Below, in pieces: positions 59,506-64,000 of a stretch of 64,000 bases of DNA. Each line of letters begins with the position of its first letter. Positions within the stretch are counted from its first letter, which is position 1. Both the position numbers and the translations under genes were made by a program. Origin of the DNA: Rallus limicola (taxonomy: Eukaryota; Chordata; Aves; Gruiformes; Rallidae); NCBI GenBank assembly GCA_022605955.1, contig JAKCOZ010000001.1, positions 102,332,211 to 102,396,210 of the forward strand, read 5' to 3'. The notes under the pieces are model-generated. The model was not told the DNA's origin, did not search any database, and saw nothing but the letters and a program-made list of their open reading frames with translations.

Positions 59506-62500
59506 CTACCAGTCAGAACTGCAGTTAAACCATTAGCATGGCACTTCAAAAAATATTCCTGAGAAAGCTAGAGTGCCTTGATGAGGCATTTCCTCATCTT
59601 TAATAACCTTACTTGTACCTTGGATACTTTGAGATGGTTGAGCAGGGAAGCGTGATTCTTCCATTGGTTAGACCCATGTCACGTGGTTTTCCTGGAAGTG
59701 CTACCTGTCTTAAGAAGCTTGAATGCTTGGTGGTTTAGGCTAGATCCCACACCCATAGGCACCTCTCAGGTGCAAAAGTCACACTTTAGTGCCCCTGCTG
59801 ACTGGCTATCAGATTTAAATAAAATAATATACACTATTCTTCTTTTAATATATAGTCACTAATAAAACCGCAGTATTTCCATGTCTGGTCCCCAAGACCC
59901 TGATTTGTCTGCTTGCAACTCACTTTCAGAGGTTGGAATAACAGGCTAGTAATGTTTCTCTTCCCCCTGCTAACATTCCCTACTTATTACTGCCTACTGA
60001 TCTCACTTAAGCAGAACTTTGCAAGGCCGTTGAAGATTACATTGCCATTTGTTTCCCAAATTATTTTACCTAAAAATCTAAATTTGACACAAGTCCATAG
60101 TCAACAAGGTGGAGCCACACAAGAAGAACATTGAGATAAAAAAAATCAACTTCAGAAATAAAAAGTGCACTGATAAAAAACTTTATCTCCTTTAGATATC
60201 TTCATAGATCTGACAAAAGCAAATTCAGAATGTGCTCATTAGTTTTACTTAATTAAATCTCTGCAAAGTCTTTCAGTTGTCAGCTTCTGTTCATACGAAG
60301 AAGGGTATTTGTTTCTGTTGCATTTTGTAGCTGCGTATGACACAGACAGCTGAGTAATAGCGTTGGCAAGACTGAAAAGTCAGGATCCCTCTGGGTTCAA
60401 AATCCTCAAAAGCCTGTTCCTTGTGTGACATAAAACCAGATGTGATAATCTGCAGAGTCTGGGAGAACCAGTTTCCCTTACTGAAAAGCAGAGTGGCAGG
60501 GCAATGAGTAGTGTGTGTGAGTATGCCATGTATGTTAAAACAAGACTTAGAAAAACAGTTGGCTATTAAAATGAAATGCAATACAGCTACCTCAACATTA
60601 GTATGAACACATGTTGTATAAGGATAACAGAAACTGCAAAATAAACTAAGGTACAGTTTCACTATTAAAAATGAATAGAATCCAGTACAATGGGTGTTTA
60701 GTACAGCTCCCAAACAAAATCTCTCACTTGCCAAAATGTGTCCCCTCATTGATTTTGTTAGTTATATCCAAATGGCATGGGTTCATTTGTCTACTTGATT
60801 TTAGAGCTTCTTTACAAATACTGTGTGGTAAATGTGTTAACCATCCTACACATTACCCAAGGCAACAGATTGTCCCAGGCAATGATAAATATCTCTTTAT
60901 TTTAGATTATCACTGCAAAGACGCAATTGGAAACGGATTTTCAAGACACAAATGAGTGACATTGGTCTTTATGAAAAAATACGATATTTAAGAGAATGAA
61001 TCAAGCTTCCACACTGTACCCCACACATTGTTTGCAAATGGAGTAACACACTTCCATGATTATACAATTTCCTAGTCTGCCCTGGCAAGTATAAACTGTG
61101 GTGGGAGGTAAATAAAAGAATATAGAAGACTGGGAGAAAAACACTGAGTCCAAAACTTCTGTGTAGCTGGGAGGATTTTGTTTCAATATGGCACTACCTC
61201 TGGAGTAACTGAAAGAAATAACTGAAAAATTAACCTTAAATTATGTTTTAAGATCAGCTGATTTTCTATATAGATATTTCTACCGCTTGCTTCATGGAGT
61301 CATTAGTCCTACCCCAAACTGGATAATCTTGTGTATTATGTAATCTGGAGTATCACATGCCCTGAAGTGGTACAAGTCACTAGCAAGATTGCAGCAAATG
61401 CCTTCAAATCAAATTTACAATGGGAATAATTTGTAAGATCTATTTTACTCTGAGGAGTGCCTCTAAAGCAAAATCTTATTTTTTTTAATCCAGTTTTATT
61501 TTATATTGTTTTTTTATATATATATATGATCTATAAACACTCTAACCTGCTATAAGCTGAAGATGTGGAGAATTTGAAAGAACAACATTACCAGGACTTC
61601 CACTGCTTTCTTCCTTTTGACACCATCTTAAAATTCTAAAGCATATTTCAAAATAACAAAGAAATAAAATTTCCTGTCTGCTTTATATGTAAAATACAGA
61701 ATCTAGAGTGCTGACCTACCAAAATGCTCCAACACAGACCAGACTAGAAAGTCTTTTGATTGTGACTTGAGATCCCTTAAAGTACAGAACTTTCTAAATG
61801 TATCCTTCTCAGTCTTTCATAAAATCATCAGGATATAATTTATAAGAAGCTATTCTTTCTTCACTTTTTTTCTTCTGTTATTAATGCTTTTCCTTAACCT
61901 TACCTCCAAGAGAGTTTGCAGGTAAATTGTGTGCACAAGTGGAGGCAAGCATGGGGATTGGCTTACAGTCCTGCCCTGCGGTGCAGCTGGCAGTCCTTCT
62001 GATCAGCTCTGTGATGTGGTTAGTCTTTCCTCTCCTAAGAACCAGATTCCTGTTTCTGCAACGTGCCAAAATAAACAGCTGGGTTTTAAAAGGAATACTT
62101 CTGTGAAAGTGCTTCATCAGATGGGAGCTGCTGAGGAGGTGAGAGTCATCAAGGGGACACAGCGTAGAGAAGTCAGGAAACTATGGCAAAAATTATTTTT
62201 TCCCCTCTATATCTATTTTTGTAAACGAGCTAGTATTTATTATATGCTCATGTCATATGTAAGGTGAGATAGTGTGGCAACTAAGCCAATCAGAAATGGA
62301 CAAATCCTGATAGGACAAGTGGTCCAAAATGCATCTGTAGAAGAATTGCAAATTGGGAGTAAAACCACAGAAATGTTAAAAGACAGAAATATAAATCCAT
62401 TATAGCCAATCTAAAGTGCCAAAATAGGACAAATGAGGCCAAAAATACCATAAGAACCCATAGTTTTATATATTTTGGCAATTGTCCCTCTGACTTGGCT

Positions 62501-63555
62501 CAGGCTGGAAAAATGTAAACGAATATGAAATTAATAATAATAAAAAAAAAGAGAACCAAAAATTCTAATATAACTCCTCCACAGAAGGTTAATTTCATAT
62601 TTGATATATGGAACAAAGGTAAGGTGTATCAGAACGTACTCAGCCATCACTAGATTTTGATAAGGATGTTGGTAGGTTCACCCATATTCAAATACAACAT
62701 TACATCTGGCTTTTCATTTTCCATCTTCAATTGTTTCACAAAAATTGATGAGAATAAGCGTTGAAAATCACAAGTAAAAGCTCAAAAGAATCAAAGTCCT
62801 GGTTTAAAGATCCTCAGTATTAAAGAGAAAATAAATACAATTTTTAAAATATATTTTTTACACTTTTTTGTGTCACTACAGATAAATGAGTTTCCCCCTC
62901 CTCTACTGTCCCAACAGCAGAGAGTACCTTTTTTTTATTTTTCACATGGCGAGCCGTTTGATCTCAGTAACCTAGTAAGTACATGTGTTATGGATGAAAA
63001 TCCAAAACACAGCTAAATCTAGATGCGCCTGGACACTGGCTATTTGGCCACATCTGGCTTTTACTTGATCAAACCTCTTGTCTGGATTTACTATATTTTG
63101 TACATTTCTTTCTATTATTTATGTATCTCAATAAAATTTCCTCATTGGTAAGTCAAGACTCATTAATAGCATGCTATTCTTTCACCCCCCAAAGTTTTGC
63201 CTAACTGCTGCATCTTCAGTCTTGTAAGAATTGTTCCTGTAAATCTGGATAAAGTTGTAATGGAACATTAATTAGTACTAGAGAACAGTAACAAGGGATA
63301 AATTTTCCTCTCCTGATACTAAAAATTTGAAGTCAAACACTACCTTCATTTTATTCATAAAGTTAAATGCATTGTATTGCATTTCATTAACATAGTTTAT
63401 CAGCACTGTGTAGTTTGTAGCTTCTCCAAATACAGTTAATCTACAAATAATGTGTAGTTTTAATTGCACAGGCTAGGCCCTGGGTAGTTTGAAATAGCAC
63501 CTTCTGAAAGGGGTCTTTCTGAACAGGAAGCTAGACATGAATTAGCTGTGCAGAA
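59506..63555. other. Unique AT-rich sequence
   Basis: I see no recognised gene or interspersed repeat in these 4 kb. The longest frame outside repeats in the whole window (152 codons, 60291-60749, minus) lies here but shows no domain. A GC-richer patch at about 61920-62160 contains part of a 112-codon plus frame (61929-62267), also without a motif. A short TA run lies at 61515-61527. Confidence 0.5.
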
Positions 63556-63880
63556 TTAGCAAAGATGGTCAACAGCACCCTGAGCTGTATTAATAGGAAC
63601 ACAGACAGCAGATCAAGGAATATGATAATTATTCTTTAATGTGGAATACCACGTTCAGTTTTGTGTCTCACTCTTGAATATATGAAGACACGAATGAAAA
63701 GTTCAACGGAAGCCCTCCAAGATGATTGGGGCTGCACACTTGCTCAATGAGGAAAGACTTGTTAGAGTGGAGAAGAGACTGCTGCAAGGGAACATATTGG
63801 CCATCCTCCCAGCACTAATGGGGAGTTCGTCAAGGAGATGGAGTTGTTCTCAGTGGTGGACGGGGGAAGAATGGCAGAAA
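63556..63880 (+). mobile_element. Eroded CR1 LINE fragment, plus strand
   Basis: The order of weak matches fits CR1 ORF2 C-terminal coding sequence. The blocks are accctgagctgtattaatag, cagcagatcaaggaatatga, taccacgttcagttttgtgt, caagatgattggggctgcac, aatgaggaaagactt, gagtggagaagagactgctg and gttgttctcagtggtgg. They correspond to the '[11 protein letters not shown]', 'YCVQFW', 'KMIKGLEHL', 'EERLxELGLFxLEKRRL' and 'FSVV' regions. No tail is recognised. It is old and heavily decayed; the 83-codon frame 63722-63973 is chance. Confidence 0.65.
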
Positions 63881-64000
63881 GTGGTAGCTTTGTATGGAAC
63901 CTTAGTTTTATTCATTAAAGCTTTCATAGGAGTTGAAATTTTGCTCCAGAGGGAGTATTATTTAAGCATTTAATTGTGTAGTTTGAAAACATTCTACTGC
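63881..64000. other. Unique sequence to the window end
   Basis: Nothing is recognised in the last 120 bases. Confidence 0.6.

Overview
This is a bird genome window. The strongest evidence is the many copies of CR1, the dominant avian LINE. Several end in the diagnostic ATTCTATG-type 3' repeat, and they carry recognisable pieces of CR1 reverse transcriptase. Two LTR families that I know from many bird genomes are also present. The sequence is AT-rich and non-coding in character. I find no host protein-coding gene, no rRNA or tRNA gene, no CRISPR array and no bacterial-type signal. It reads as part of a gene desert, or a very long intron, on a bird macrochromosome. I cannot name the species.

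Layout. 1-5 kb is mostly unique sequence with one old L2-type LINE reverse-transcriptase fragment (about 1600-2235) and a striking 42-base hairpin (3161-3202). 5-8.2 kb holds two minus-strand CR1 copies; the second (6759-8225) spans most of the reverse-transcriptase domain. 9.7-10.8 kb is a minus-oriented LTR. 13.8-15.9 kb has a short CR1 tail and two ancient MIR-like SINE relics. 21.6 kb has a CR1 tail and 22.6-23.2 kb a plus-oriented LTR of a second family. 25-36 kb is almost repeat-free apart from simple sequence and possible MIR relics. 36.0-36.8 kb is a plus-strand CR1. 39.8-40.9 kb is a second copy of the 9.7 kb LTR, in the same orientation. 47.3-48.8 kb has two different minus-strand CR1 copies almost back to back. 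54.3-55.3 kb is a rare CR1 piece from the 5' half (ORF1 esterase end and ORF2 endonuclease start) with no 3' end. 58.0-59.5 kb is a 1.5-kb plus-strand CR1, and 63.6-63.9 kb an eroded CR1.

No set of genes here works together. The coding remnants are all broken retroelement genes. The reverse-transcriptase pieces carry stops, frameshifts or changed catalytic residues, and no element looks able to move by itself. What may be functional is non-coding: a hairpin with mirrored homeodomain-type cores, a perfect 32-bp tandem duplication carrying POU octamers, and two palindromes. These are leads for a conservation check, not established elements. I did not find a convincing undescribed biological system. 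Family names come from recognition, not a database search, and the edges of old repeats are good to roughly 10-50 bases.
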